From contig WPIO01000114.1 of NCBI GenBank assembly GCA_009760855.2, positions 887,001-951,000 of the forward strand: a stretch of DNA of 64,000 nt, written 5' to 3'. The position numbers and the translations under genes were made by a program. The notes beneath the pieces are model-generated. The model was not told where the DNA came from. It saw nothing but the letters and a program-made list of their open reading frames with translations, and ran no database searches. Below, one piece after another: positions 18,937 to 30,677 of the stretch; the stretch's first letter is position 1, and each line of letters starts with the position of its first letter. Source of the stretch: Cristatella mucedo (taxonomy: Eukaryota; Bryozoa; Phylactolaemata; Cristatellidae).

Positions 18937-21199
18937 GTCAGCCTGAGAGAGAGGGAGAGTGAGGGGCCAGCCTGACGATACCTGTATATTTAGGTGCACT
19001 CGCATTGATGAAATTAGAAAAGCTCAGCAGCTGTTTAAAAAATTCTGATCTCATCGACAGCTTTGTTGTTTTTGAGGCTGGCACAAGCCGATCTAGTGCT
19101 GATGAATTCTGGCGTCGATACAAGGGCGAATGCTAAGGATGCATAGATAAACTAGAATCGAGGTCGGCTTGAAAAAGCCGGGTGACTGGGCTCTTGCTAC
19201 AACAACAGATTTTGCAGCTTCGAATGACCGAAGGCAGGGGCTTGATGGACTACGTCAGTCATATGAAGGCACTGTCGCTTCAGTTGGCTGTGAATGGTTT
19301 TTCTCTATGTAAATGAACTTTTCAAGAGTCCTGTCATTGTTTAATTATGGTGCTTGAATCAAGTTCCGTTCAAGTTCAACCAATTATTTTTGGGAGGAGC
19401 TGGGTTATGCACAAGCAGCTTAGGAGCCGGAAAGGCTTAGTGCTTCAATGCGATGGCTCTAGCTCGTTGCTATTAACAAATCGGATAAAATCCGCTAGAT
19501 TATGGACAGAAAAATAGGCCAGAGCCAAAGATCACCGGAACCTACGAATGCTGCTATTAGGTGGGCCATACATTAACCCTTACGTTTTAAGTGAAAAAGA
19601 GAAGCCGTTGACTCCAAAGACGAGCAAAGACTTAGTCAAAGCTTTCGTCTTTTCTGCTGGCTCTTCACAATCGCTATCAGCTTCAGCTTGACTGGCTGAT
19701 AGATTCGGGGGGGGGGCAGCTCAGTGTGTAAATGTAACGACACACGGTGCTTCGACTCAGTTGAAAATGTTCAGTGAAGTGTAATTATCAGCCACGATAA
19801 GTTCGGACATATCGGCGTCGGCTTAGTTCGTATGAAAGCGACTAAGTACATAGTAGAGCTTGACGGTAATCAATTCGTGCCGATGCTAGCTCTAAATCCT
19901 GCTCCTTCTGAGCCACGGCCACAAGGAGAGCTATCGCACTGAATTTGATCTCACAAGGGTGAACATTGTCAGCCTCGGTTCAAACTCGGCGACAGCAGCT
20001 GGCATACCACGAGTTAAGATTTTAATATGATTTACACATCAGCAAAACCGATTTTTGCGGCTTGTCGTACGCAATGCATCTATTGAGATAACGTTTGGAT
20101 ATGGAATCAACGGTTCGGCTGCATGACTGAAAACAGCCTGCAGACACTCAAAAAGAATGCAGTGGTTTATGGATTGGACTTTCTTCGTTATCACGAGTAC
20201 CACGGTTTCATAGAAGCCGGTGCATAGGGGAAACAACACGTCGTGTTACTCGTGAAGGTTAGAAGTAGCACAAAACCTAGTGCATTGCACAAATTAGCTG
20301 GTCAAAACTAGCATTGTGGGCAAACGAAGAATAACTCGTTAACTGGCTATTAATATGTTGTTACTTGTATGGACTCACTATTGATGGTCGCACTCTTGCA
20401 TACTTCGCTTGGTAGATGAACGACTCGATTCCTCTCTACAAGGAGTACAGAGCAGCTGCTGAAATCAAGCAGGCAAACAAATAAAAAATTAACCGATAGC
20501 CTGAAAGGCGCGGAGGTCACCATTTAGCATTTTAGATGCCTCAACAGCATGGTATTAGAGGTTGTAATAACGTGACCTTGACGAAAGGGCTCAAGTAAAG
20601 TGAGACATGATTTAAATTTCGACGTTCGATTTTCCCAGGAGGCTGTAGCAATGTTGATGTTCACTGAAGTTCGTAGTAGACAAAAGGCCGTGCCTGACAA
20701 AAAAACCGCTCGTGATGGCTGACTGTAGAGAAACCGAACCTTGGTAATTTCCAAGTGTTAGGGTGAACTTCAACCATCATGTGCCACATTAGCTGAAGTC
20801 CTAATCAGTGACTAAATCTAAACCTTACATTTTCGTTGGTTGCAATCAAGATAAGCACTGAAGAACTACGGCCTTTGTAAACCCGTACTAGGTTCGACGC
20901 TTAGCAGTCGTCATGTTGTTTCCGATGAAGGTGATTCCATGCAAGGTGATGCTGATTCTCAGGGCCCTCCTCCCGCAGAAGTGAGCTACAAGAGCTGCTC
21001 ACAACTGACAGCAGCAGTGGCATTGAGCAAGCTCTGATGGAGAACTACGACACATCTCCATGGCGATCAAGTAGAACTTAACGGCCCCACTCAGCATCGC
21101 AATGATGAGCACCCCCAGTTCAAGAAGCCCTGGTTACTTTAACAGTCTTGAAATGCATCTTTGGCAGTGTGACAGTCCTCCGAAAGAGCTGTCGTCGGC

Positions 21200-21690
21200 T
21201 GGGTAGTGTGAATGACTACTAGGCCTGCTGGCTCCAACGCCAGCACTTTATTCTCCAAAACATGCCGACCAAGCCCATTCAACAAACTCTGGACGGCAGC
21301 TGTAGTCGAGGGTGTTGAGCCCTTCCTCCCATTTTACTCCTTCGGCAGCCCTTATATTCCATGCACACATTGTTTTTTTGCACTATCGAGCCATTGTTCG
21401 TTCGGAATCTGCCGACAGCTGGTGGCAGTTTGTGGTAGATGGATGTCCCCACAGATGCTTGTGCTTGGATTTGGGAAGGACTACCGAGTCGTCTGCCTAG
21501 TCATCGTCATCCCTGCACCACTCTCGAGCCTGCAGCTGCTTAGGCAGTCTGAGCCCAGTATGGTCTGAGCCCAGTGCTCCCAGGATGCAGAGTCAAGTTC
21601 TCTCACAGGCAGGACATGAATAATGGGAGCTCCTGGTCTCCACGTGTGACTGATCCGAGTGAGGTAATCCACTGTCCAGGGGTATTCAAG
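21200..21690. other. Unassigned insert inside the copia remnant
   Basis: It lies between the integrase-end and reverse transcriptase blocks and does not read as copia. Frames of 118 and 71 residues occur but are not recognised. Confidence 0.3.
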
Positions 21691-21698
21691 CCATCGAT

Positions 21699-21872
21699 GA
21701 GCCGTGATGGCACACTATGTAAGGTGGTTGTTTTTCGCGAACTCGGTCCCGAGGTCGTGGGTTCAAATCCTGTGATGGGTGATCCTTGATCGCCCCAGCA
21801 AGCAGTGGTGATAGCCATAAAGCTGTGGCTCGTCTGTCGCTATACAAAAGAGACTGTTAAATCAGCTAGTAT
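21699..21872 (+). mobile_element. SINE1 copy
   Basis: Head GAGCCGTGATGGCACACTA, B box GGTTCAAATCC, body and the 3' end ATCAGCTAGTA. The flanks ATCGATG and ATCAGATG may be a decayed target duplication. Inserted in the copia remnant. Confidence 0.87.
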
Positions 21873-22267
21873 CAGATGCAGATTTTTTTCACATGAAGGG
21901 TACCTCTGATGGGTCAGTCAACCGTCTTAAACCACATTTAGCTGCTTAAGGATTTACCCACTTCGAAGGCATTGACTTCGAAGGGACTTAAGTGGCTGTA
22001 GTGAAGTTCAACTCAGTTACGACAGTCCTGCCTATAGCAGTAATAATTGATATGCAGATTTACCAAGTGGACGTCAAAACAGCATTTTGAAGTGGGTCTT
22101 CAGAAAAACTGTTTTTTAAACAGCCCGACACGTTATCTAAATCAGGGCCGAGAATTTTGTGTGGCGACAAAATAAGACCCCGTTTGTCTTTAAAAAGGTT
22201 CTCCTGCATGGAATCTAAAACTCCAACGTATGCTACATATGGGTTTTATTTCGCTTGATACTGAGGC

Positions 22268-22392
22268 AGTCCTGGTTTTGTAAAAGGGATAAGGTGCTCG
22301 CCTTTGATGGTTGAGTTTGGGCTCAAGCCCTGCGGTTTACATAAAGAACCTTGATGGAGACTTAAGTCCTCTTTGAGTACTGCCCAAACAAA
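22268..22392 (+). mobile_element. SINE2 copy, diverged
   Basis: A tRNA-like head with GGATAAGGTGCTCGCC and the B-box-like GGGCTCAAGCCC is followed by a tail GAGACTTAAGTCCTCTTTGAG that matches the SINE2 end. Inserted in the copia reverse transcriptase. Confidence 0.6.
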
Positions 22393-23267
22393 TCCCATTT
22401 TTATCGCAATCTCCACCGGTGTGATAAGGGAAAGGGTGGTGTAATTATTGCCTACTGTGTTGAAGGTAAGCCTCTTCTTCGTAATGCACTTGGACTGCTT
22501 CATGTTCAAAAACTCTTACGGTTATTTATCATGGAAGATCTCAGAGGCTCACCGGATCCAAGAGTCTGTATTATAATGAACTGAGCTAGGAGAAATGTCC
22601 GTCTTAACCACAAAAGCTACATAACAGTTATAATCAAGCTGTACATGATGGTTTTGTGCAAGCCAGTGTCCATGCCAGCAAACGACGGTATTAAGCTTGA
22701 GAAAGCTATAACACAAAGTAAAAGTAATTATTAGAATTTCATGCAGCCAGTCCTCTACGGCAGTGCTGTTGGAAGTCTAATGTATGTTATGATTAGTACT
22801 CCTCAAGATATTGCCACTGCTGAAGGACTTGTGAGTGCCTACTAGTCCAAACAAGCCCTGCTCCCAGTATTGAGCTGCAGGAAAATGCAGCGTTTGCTTT
22901 TTAACAAGATTTGCTAACTTGTGTCTCGACATGGGTGCTTGCCAATGGAGGCCGATATGATCCTGAATGGGCGACCGATTGCCTTGATGCAAGGCACTCA
23001 GTCACCTGCCACACCCTCAGGCTCAGAAAAAGCAGCAGTATGCGATCATCTGAAAGGCAGCCTGCCGCCACCCAGTCAAATACACAAAATGAATTCTCGA
23101 ATATCTATGGCTATGGTGACGGTGTTATCTGACAGAGTCTAGATACAAGCAACTGAACCCAACTACGATAGTCAATGATTATCAAGGCTGCTTAGCCGTT
23201 GCTCAAAATGGAATACACCATGTACGTGCAAAATATATTGGCGAATAACACCATCGTTCCACAGAGT

Positions 23268-24905
23268 AAGCATTGCTTAGGGTATAAAACGACCTACTTA
23301 GGAATGCAGACATGGGTAGAGGGTCTCTGCTTGCCTAGAAATACCTCGTACAAACCTTAAATCCTTTGGAGACCGTGCATTTAGTTCGTATGCTCCCACA
23401 GCCTGGAACTCCCTTCCGACCTGCGTCAGGACATCCCCCGACCTGACCACATTTAAAAGGAACCTAAAAACACACCTATATAGGACAGCATGTAGCGGGT
23501 CCCTGTGATTCGTTCTTGATGTGCTTATGCGTGCTGACACTGTGCATGCTGCCACTAACCACATTCGCATGCTGACCCTGTGCATGTCACCCCTAACCAT
23601 ATTATTCATTTCGTTTGTTTTTCAAGCATGATTTTACTTACCATTCAATTGCATTTCACTTTGCAGCAAATGTAAAGCGCCTAGAGAGAGATTAAGTTCT
23701 CTGAGAGTGCTGTATCAAGTGAATTATTATTATTATTATTATTGTTTTGCTCGGTCTTTCGGCAGCTTTTTGATACCACCGATCAGGAAGTTCTTCTAGA
23801 GCGTCTCTCATCTCGCCTGGGTATCACTGGCACTTCTCTGCAGTGGTTTAGGTCCTATCTGAGTGGACAAAGATCATCTGAAGTACATCTGAAATATGGA
23901 GTACCTCAGGGCTCAGTGCTAGGTCCGGTTCTTTTCATGGTTTATACGCTCCCTTTTGCTGATGTGATTGCCAAGCACAATCTAGGCTTTCACTTCTATG
24001 CGGATGACACTCAGTTGTACCTTTGCTTTGATCCCTCGCAGCCTTCGAGCACCTCAAACTCTCTCAACTCACTTGCTGCATGCATTGATGACATCCACAC
24101 ATGGATGGCAGCAAATTTTCTAAAACTAAACGGTGATAAAACTAACGTACTAGTTATGGGAAAACCCAGTGTGATTCAGAGATTGGAAAGGTTGACTCTC
24201 AAAATTGGCTCTGCCAGCATATCTCCTGTTGCATCAGCTCGAAATCTAGGTGTCAAGCTCCAAAGCGACCTCTCGTTAGACGACCATATCAGCTCCACAG
24301 TCAAATCTGCCTATTTTCAGCTTCCCAACATTGCTTAAATTCGGGCTTGTTTAGATAAGGATACCACGTCCAAGTTGGTCCATGCATTCGTGACATCTTG
24401 TCTCGACTTCTGCAACTCACTGCATACTGGCCAACCAGCATGTGTGACCAGGCGATTGCAGCTGGTTCAAAACTCTGCAGCTAGGCTTGTCTGTCGTGAG
24501 CGTCGTAGTTGCCACATTACTCCACTTCTCGCCGACCTGCACTGTCTAGTTCGTATGCTCCCAAAGCCTGGAACTCCCTCCCGACCTGCGTCAGAACATC
24601 CCCTGACCTGACCACATTTAAAAGGAACTTAAAAAACACACCTATTTAGGAAAGCATATAGTGGGTCCCTGTGATTCGTACTTCATGTGCTCATGCCTGC
24701 TGACACTGTGCATGCTGCCACTAACCACATTTGCATGCTGACCCTGTGCATGTCAGCCCTAGCCTTATTATTCACCCTGTTTGTTTTTCAAGCATGATTT
24801 TACTTACTCTTCAATTGCATTTCCCTTTGCATCAAATGTAAATCGCCTAGAAAATGATTAAGTTCTCTGAGGGCACTTTATCAAGTGTATTATTATTATT
24901 ATTAT
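23268..24905 (+). mobile_element. L2-A with a second L2-A inserted in it
   Basis: The outer copy starts in the reverse transcriptase (GCATTGCTTAGGGTATAAAA), is cut after CTCTGCTTG at 23333, and resumes at 23744 with TTTTGCTCGGTCTTTCGGCA. The original sequence is continuous across the cut. The outer copy keeps FHFYADDTQLYL, loses short pieces near 23860 and about 190 bp at 24545, and ends in (ATT)n at 24890. The whole sits just after the copia RNase H block. Confidence 0.85.
23334..23743 (+). mobile_element. Inner L2-A 3' fragment (nested)
   Basis: A 410-bp 5'-truncated L2-A end, from the EIPRTNLKSFGDR block to (ATT)n, sits inside the outer L2-A. The outer sequence on both sides is contiguous in the family. 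Confidence 0.85.
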
Positions 24906-25619
24906 CTTGAAGTTCAAATAGTTGATAATAGTGTTACTAGTAAATTGTTGCAGTAAAATAACTGGATTTTCCGACAAAACTGCTGGGAAAAATAAAACAC
25001 AGCAGTGCTTCTGCTTTTTGGGATTCGTCCTTCGGAATAGATTAAATCTGCCAGTTCCGAGTGGAGAGGTGCCATTCAACTATGCTTCTCCGTAATGGCT
25101 GATGGTCAAATTATGCCTCTCAGCTACGGTTTGGATTAGCTTCACAATTCGACCTATATATTTAGAGGACTCGGCTACAGGATGGGCTACAAAATGCGAC
25201 TTCTTTGCACTGGGGCAGCTCTCAGCTTAGCTGCGATGAGAGCCCTTGCCATTGCCCTGGCGGTTGGGGTGGACTAGGGCTCTTAGTAGCTTCTGATCCC
25301 CTAGCTCAGGTTAGAATGGAGCTTTATGCAGGCGATGCGGTTAGGAGAAGGAGCGACTAGTGTGCTTGTCTTATCGGGTTCAACTCTGGTCGATCCAGGC
25401 CCACAGCCCAAGTTAGAATGAAGCCCGGTGCAGATGATTCGTCAGAATGTGTACCGATTAATGTGGTGAAGTAGAAATAGCAGCTATGTAGGAGGTCAGG
25501 AGTTTAGAGGAGAGAGAATATAATGGGACGACTGACAGAGCTCAGAGCTGCAGCTTCTGTAGTCGATGTGAGACTAGGCGTCGAGAGCACGAGAGACGAA
25601 CCTACGGCGACGAACAGCT
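24906..25619. other. Stretch with no recognised gene
   Basis: May include the 3' end of the copia element. No frame or repeat identified. Confidence 0.35.
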
Positions 25620-25930
25620 AAGTGCAACTTAGACTGTGCAGTTGTGTTCTGCCGGCTACTCAGTTAGCTGCTAGTATCTTGGGGTGCTGTAGCGGCCCGC
25701 TTTCGGGCTTGGGACAATCGCTAGCGACGAGGGCATAGGATAGTTTATTATACTCGGGCTTCGGGCGTTGGCTCAGTTTACTCCGTCGGTCGGGTATGCA
25801 CTGTGCAAAGTGCTTGCGCCGGAGCGTAGTCACTACTAACTGGCAAACAATAAACTGTTGCTTTCGAAGCCCAGTTGTGGCCGCTTGTGTTCTAACTGCA
25901 CTGCAGCACTGCATCACACAGTCCACCGAT
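25620..25930 (+). repeat. Possible solo LTR
   Basis: GC-rich sequence with AATAAA at 25848-25853 followed by TGTTGCTTTCGAAGCCC and a CA-rich end, laid out like the R-U5 part of an LTR. No partner LTR was found. Confidence 0.25.
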
Positions 25931-26460
25931 AGAGAACCAGGGGGGGGGCGAGCTTCTCTAAGCGATTACATCGGTATGCAGCTGACTCTGCAAGGATAAA
26001 CCTAAGAATGTGGCCCTTGTATGCAAAGGGCTTGGCTAGGAGGACCTACAACTAGGCCCTTGTTTGCAAAGAACTCAGCTTGAATGAGCCACACAATGTC
26101 GGCCTTATGCTCAGATCACTTGGCCAACCATTTTGATATAAATTTCCCTTATGTTTCGGTTTTTGTTACCTAAATAATGACCCCCGGTCGTTGTGAGTTT
26201 TCCCTGATGTAAACCAAACCAGTCCATTTAGACTGATTCAAGACTATTGACACTGAACGCATTATTCTCCTTTTCGGTCATTCGAGGATGTCATCGATTA
26301 AATCTTGTAGCAATACAGCACATTGACTGGCGAATTGCGTCTGGTAAGCACCTCCCGTCAAAAGAGGAGACCATCCTTCGGCTTACAGGCAGACAATACC
26401 GTGGGTACAAAAGTGGAAAATAACGCCCCTGCAAAGGCAAAGAAGGCCTAGCTACTTATA
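25931..26460. other. Stretch with no recognised gene
   Basis: Two similar lines, CCCTTGTATGCAAAGGGCTTGG and CCCTTGTTTGCAAAGAACTC at about 26012-26075, suggest a small duplication. Nothing else. Confidence 0.35.
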
Positions 26461-26469
26461 AGTAGTGTG

Positions 26470-26990
26470 GCAGCTGTTTATCAAACGCGTCGTGGGGGCT
26501 TCCATGTCCAGACAGAACTAGGCCGCAAACACAGCCCTCGTTATGGCTCAGGTCGAAGCTTATGCAGCCGAATACCAATGGCACCGGAGCCTTGTATTCA
26601 GTTAGCGACTTGCTGGTGCTAGCGACGTCTAGGTGCTGCACCAATGCATACAGGTATGCCGATCGTTCCAGAAACATGGCAGCACGAAGGACGCTCGTAT
26701 TTTGACCTATCAAGTCCGCATCTGTAATGCAGACAAGTCCATTTAGCAGCAGTGGGAGCTTACTGGCGCTCAAAAATGGCCATTACATACACCAAAGGCT
26801 CTGCGGCCTTAAGCTAAAAGCAGCTCCAAGCCGACACCTCGAATCCTCACAGCCTCTATCTCAGGGCGCCGGACTTTTATATGTCGTCGGCAATGATCTG
26901 TCCTACAATCGCATAATCGCGACTTATAACTATCTTCGCGACTTATAACTACCCGAAGAATTATGATCTATTCTCCATAATTCCGCGGGC
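26470..26990 (+). repeat. Unclassified interspersed repeat R1, copy 1
   Basis: Shares AACTAGGCCGCAAAC, AATGCAGACAAGTC.ATTTA and CAGGGCGCCGG...CTACAATCGCATAATC, in the same order, with 36960-37600. No open frame. Family unknown. Confidence 0.6.
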
Positions 26991-27200
26991 ACTGCCATTT
27001 CAGCAGATATTTTCAGAGCTGGCACCTAGACGCTCAGCCAAGGAGTAGCAAATGCTACACTGATGCACACAAGTATGCCATCGGCAGCGCCACTGGGTAG
27101 CTATCGAGAGCACTCGTAGTTTAAGGCCAAGTCCTTGGATAGAGCTGTTTATGCCACTGCTGCAGTAGGCCGTAGGTGAGCAGCACCAGCTATAAATTAG
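26991..27200 (+). repeat. Partial R1-like segment
   Basis: The CACTGATGCACACAAGTATGCC and CACTCGTAGTTTA blocks resemble the middle of the preceding R1 copy, so this may be a partial tandem copy. Confidence 0.35.
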
Positions 27201-27905
27201 AGCTGGAAGTGTAAAGTACAATTTAACAAGACCTTCGCAACTGATGTACAATGAATGAACAGGACCTAAATTATTTGGTCTGATTACCACTAAAAATAAG
27301 GCGATGCTTTCTTTACGGCACAAGTGGCACTACAGAAAAGAATACCATAAACACATTGCCACTACGGCTGTGGTGGAATAGGCCATCGGGGTCGTGGCTG
27401 TGAAAGTCGTGAATGTGGAGTCAATGAGTACCCTCACAACAGCCGAAAGGAATGCCAAAGTACAGTAGCGTTGGGAATATCTGCTTCTATAAACTTCTGG
27501 GATTTTGAAAATTAGCCTGAATACAATCCAACCACAAAAATTGTGCTAGAAATGCCGAGGGAAAGGTGTGTTTCGATGTTTAGCTGTTTAATTAAGGGTC
27601 CAGCAAGCACCTTTGAGTCAGTGTTGGCCTGGGTTACGTCCGGATGTTGCATCGGGGTGTTACATGTCCGTTGTTGGAGCTTACTAGTCCATGCAAGGCC
27701 GTATAAAGAGCCCTCATAGCAGTGCTAGTCATGGCAGGAGCCCGATAAACGCAGCTTAAGACTCGAGCATCGGCATAGCAGCTATTGACTTATAGGTACA
27801 GCACCTGTGCAAGCTGCTGGCCTACAACAGCCGCAAACAGCAGCAAAAAAGGCTCCAAAATCTAACTATATCAAGTCAATACTTACATGTATACATATAT
27901 GCTTA
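27201..27905. other. Stretch with no recognised gene
   Basis: No splice-bounded frame or known repeat seen. Confidence 0.35.
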
Positions 27906-27910
27906 TATGT

Positions 27911-27960
<50 letters not shown>

Positions 27961-27978
27961 ATATATATATATATACAT

Positions 27979-28027
<49 letters not shown>

Positions 28028-28032
28028 TATAT
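27911..28032. repeat. Compound (CA)n-(TA)n-(CA)n-(TA)n microsatellite
   Basis: CA tracts at about 27912-27958 and 27976-27993 alternate with TA tracts at 27961-27975 and 27994-28031. It sits exactly at the 5' truncation of the following L2-B. Confidence 0.97.
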
Positions 28033-28960
28033 TCGATCCTGGATGTCAGAAAACTTCCTGAAATTAAATGATGATACAACCGAACTGCTGCTCATAGGAC
28101 ACCCTAACCGTGTGGCTGGATTAAAAGGCTTTGCTGCTCTAATAGGTGATGCTATTGTGCGACCATCACCAAGTGCTCGAAATTTAGGTGTCGTGTTCGA
28201 CAACTGCCTCAATTTCAAAATCTTCATGCAGAAGAGCGCTTCTACAGCTAGCCATCACATCCAATCCCTATCAAAGATTAGGAGCTGTCTCCCACAGTGG
28301 CTTGTAAAAAATTTAACTAGCTCTTTAATTCTGTTTCGGCTTGATTATTGTAATCCCCTTTTAGCTGGGCTGCATAAGAAAGCTATGAGACCACTGCAGC
28401 GGACTATGAATATGGCTGCAAGGCTAGTCTTCAAGTCCCAGTGGTTTGAGCACGTGTCTCCTTTGCTGAAAGAGCTAGGATGGTTGCCGGTTGAGCTAAG
28501 GGTACAGAGCAAAGTTCCTACGCTGACCCACAAGGCCAGCCACGGCTTGGTCCCTTCGTACCTAGCTGAACTGCTACATCAGTTTCAGCCTGTTCATGCC
28601 CTCAGGTTTTATGTGGACAACAAATTAGCTGTCCCATTCCTCCACTTAAAGACTGTTGGCGACAGAAGCTTTAGTTCTGCAGGTCCTAGACTGTGAAAGC
28701 AAGTTCCACAATCCTAAGGCAACCACAACTACTCTCCTACTGCCGACTACGGCACATTCTTTTCAGCCGACCTGAGTGGATTCAGCCAACGATCATCGCG
28801 ATTCGGCATGCCTACCTTGCCAGGCTCATACAAAAATCAAAATCATAAAACTCTACTAAAGATTTTCAGACCACTCAGCTCTTGCTGTTACTTTATTTTT
28901 ATTGTCTTTATCTTCAACACAGTAGTGGTCACAACAGCAAGCTAGACTTCAACGAACTTC
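28033..28960 (+). mobile_element. L2-B retrotransposon 3' part
   Basis: Open for about 220 residues to a stop at 28696. Landmarks are SWMSENFLKLNDDTTELLLI, SARNLGVVFDNCLNFKIFM, SCLPQWLVKNLTSSLI, NMAARLVF and TVGDRSFSSAGPRL. These are the region after YADD and the C-terminus of an L2-clade ORF, clearly distinct from L2-A (for example SSAGPRL where L2-A has SSYAPKAW). Truncated at the 5' end. Confidence 0.85.
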
Positions 28961-29253
28961 CATAATACGTGGCATCTAAGACCGGCAGTTCGTCTGACTT
29001 CATTTGCTGGAGACCGGCAAAAGCCTTCACTTGACCGAAGTATATTTAGCCTAAACCCAATCTCGGGTAACTACCTGAAACGACCTTGGACTAGACCGAG
29101 ATTAGTACACATACCACCGGAACGACAAGCTGTTCTCTTTTTGGTCGTCACGCATGGCCACTTGGCACATATAATTTCACCGTAATGAACATTGCTGCAA
29201 CACTATTCCTCATCGGAAATGAAGTGAGGGAGGATAATAATTCCAGTACTCAC

Positions 29254-29426
29254 TGTGCAGACGTCATCATCAGTAAACTCGCAGAGAAGGAAAGTAGCAT
29301 GTGCAGCATCCAAGGAGCAATTGATAGACACAGTTGTTTTGACTGGAGTAGTATTGACGTAAGTTACTAAAGTCCCAGTCTTCAGAGTGGCAATGACTGG
29401 GGAAGAAAGTACAATCCCTTTGCTGG
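29254..29426 (-). CDS. Candidate internal exon, unrecognised
   Basis: 173 nt with a GTGAGT donor (29253 leftwards) and an AG acceptor preceded by a moderate pyrimidine run. Two leading bases are followed by 57 open codons containing PVIATLKTGTLVTYVNTTPV and three cysteines (VSINCS, LLCEF, DDVCT). The threonine-rich, cysteine-containing text could be extracellular. No neighbouring exon was found, so it may be a chance frame. Confidence 0.25.
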
Positions 29427-29556
29427 CTTTCAATGACACAGGTTAAAGACACCTGAACCTTATCAATTGCCAATACTCTATTTTCGTGTAAAATCACGGG
29501 CTCTAACTTCTAGAACCACATATAGAGCTAACTGATTAATATACATTAACTTCACA

Positions 29557-29692
29557 CCGAGCTGATTTGGTCCAGTGGTTAAGGCGCTCGCCCTAACTAA
29601 GGTCTGGCTGAGGTCGTGGGCTCAAGCCTCGAGGCATGTGTGAAGCAGCTGAATAGAGATTTAGTTCTTTGGGTGTGCTACACAAATGAATT
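29557..29692 (+). mobile_element. SINE2 (tRNA-derived, L2-like tail)
   Basis: The A-box region TTGGTCCAGTGGTTAAGG and B box GGTCGTGGGCTCAAGCC are followed by the tail AATAGAGATTTAGTTCTTTG, then GGTGTGCTACACAAATGAATT. The tail resembles the L2-A 3' end. Confidence 0.85.
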
Positions 29693-30125
29693 ATACAAAT
29701 GAATGAATTATTCCAGGACTTCACCTTTGCTGAGTTGGTCACCTTATCGCCAGTGACATCTGCTGGCGTTATTGTGGTTACGTAAATTCTCATGCAGGTG
29801 TTGGAAAACTCTAGTTATGGCTTCTCAGCGCTCTCAGCATCACATTAAGCTGATAGCTGGAGTCGCGACATCGGTTCTTAATAAATTAAATAAAGATAAA
29901 ACAAACTTACTAGTTATGCGGGTGAGTCAAGTGTGACCCAATTATTGGAAAGCCTACCCCTCAAAATAGGCTCTGCCAGTATATATTCTGTTGCATTAGC
30001 CCGAAATCTAGGTGTCTTGTTCCAAGGGGACCTTGCAATAGACGACCACTTCAGCTTCTCAGTAAAGTTTGTCTACTTTCAGCAATACAACCTTGTTGAA
30101 TTCGGGTCCACTTAGACATGGATAC

Positions 30126-30595
30126 TATGCTGACCCACAAGGCCTGACACGGCTTGGGTCCTCCTTACCGATGGTTGAAGCTGAACTGCTGCACCAGTTT
30201 CAGCCTCCTCGTGCCCTCAGGTCCTTTATGGAAAATAAACTAGCTGTTCCATTCCTCCCCTTAAAGACCCTTGGTGACAGAAGCTTCAGCTTTGCAGGTC
30301 CTAGACTGTGGAACTCGCTTCCACAATCCTTAGGCAACGACAACTGCTCTCCTGCTACCGACTATGGCTCATCCTTTTCAGCCGACCTGAGCTGCTACTT
30401 CCATGCCACTCACTACCTCAACTGCTCTCCTGACTCTGCTATACTTCTCACTTTCTCTTTGTTGTGTAAGATTAAGTCTATTGGCTACCGAATGCATACC
30501 GAAAGCTGCTTTGACTAAGTGAGCTATACAAAACTCTCCTGTATAACACCTGCACAGGCTTTATGGCTTTGTGCGGATTTACAGACTGAGGTCCA
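30126..30595 (+). mobile_element. L2-B 3' end inserted in L2-A
   Basis: Begins CTGACCCACAAGGCC, as at 28526 in the larger L2-B copy, and contains KLAVPFLPLKTLGDRSFSF and GPRLWNSLPQSL. It ends after the L2-B UTR block CATACCGAAAGCTGC...GAGCTATACAAAACTCTC. Confidence 0.78.
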
Positions 30596-30677
30596 TTGCT
30601 CCAAATGGTCCATGCATTTGTGGCATCCCATCTCGACTTCTGCAACTCATAGCTTGCTTGTCTGGTTTATTGATTTT

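Larger units (their letters stand above)
19000..23275 (+). mobile_element. Ty1/copia LTR retrotransposon, decayed and interrupted
   Basis: Copia landmarks follow in order on the plus strand. Gag-like LRMTEGRGLMDYVSHMKALS is at about 19215-19300. The end of the integrase region, FVGC...YGLCKPVLGSTLSSRHVVSDE, is at 20830-20930. Reverse transcriptase VKFNSVTTVLPIAVII then QIYQVDVKTAF is at 22001-22090. GSAVGSLMYVMISTPQDIA is at about 22758-22815. An RNase H block, NDYQGCLAVAQNGIHHVRAK, is at 23173-23240. Stops and frameshifts occur throughout. It is broken by SINE1 (21699), SINE2 (about 22268) and an L2 (23268). No matching LTR pair was found. Confidence 0.75.
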
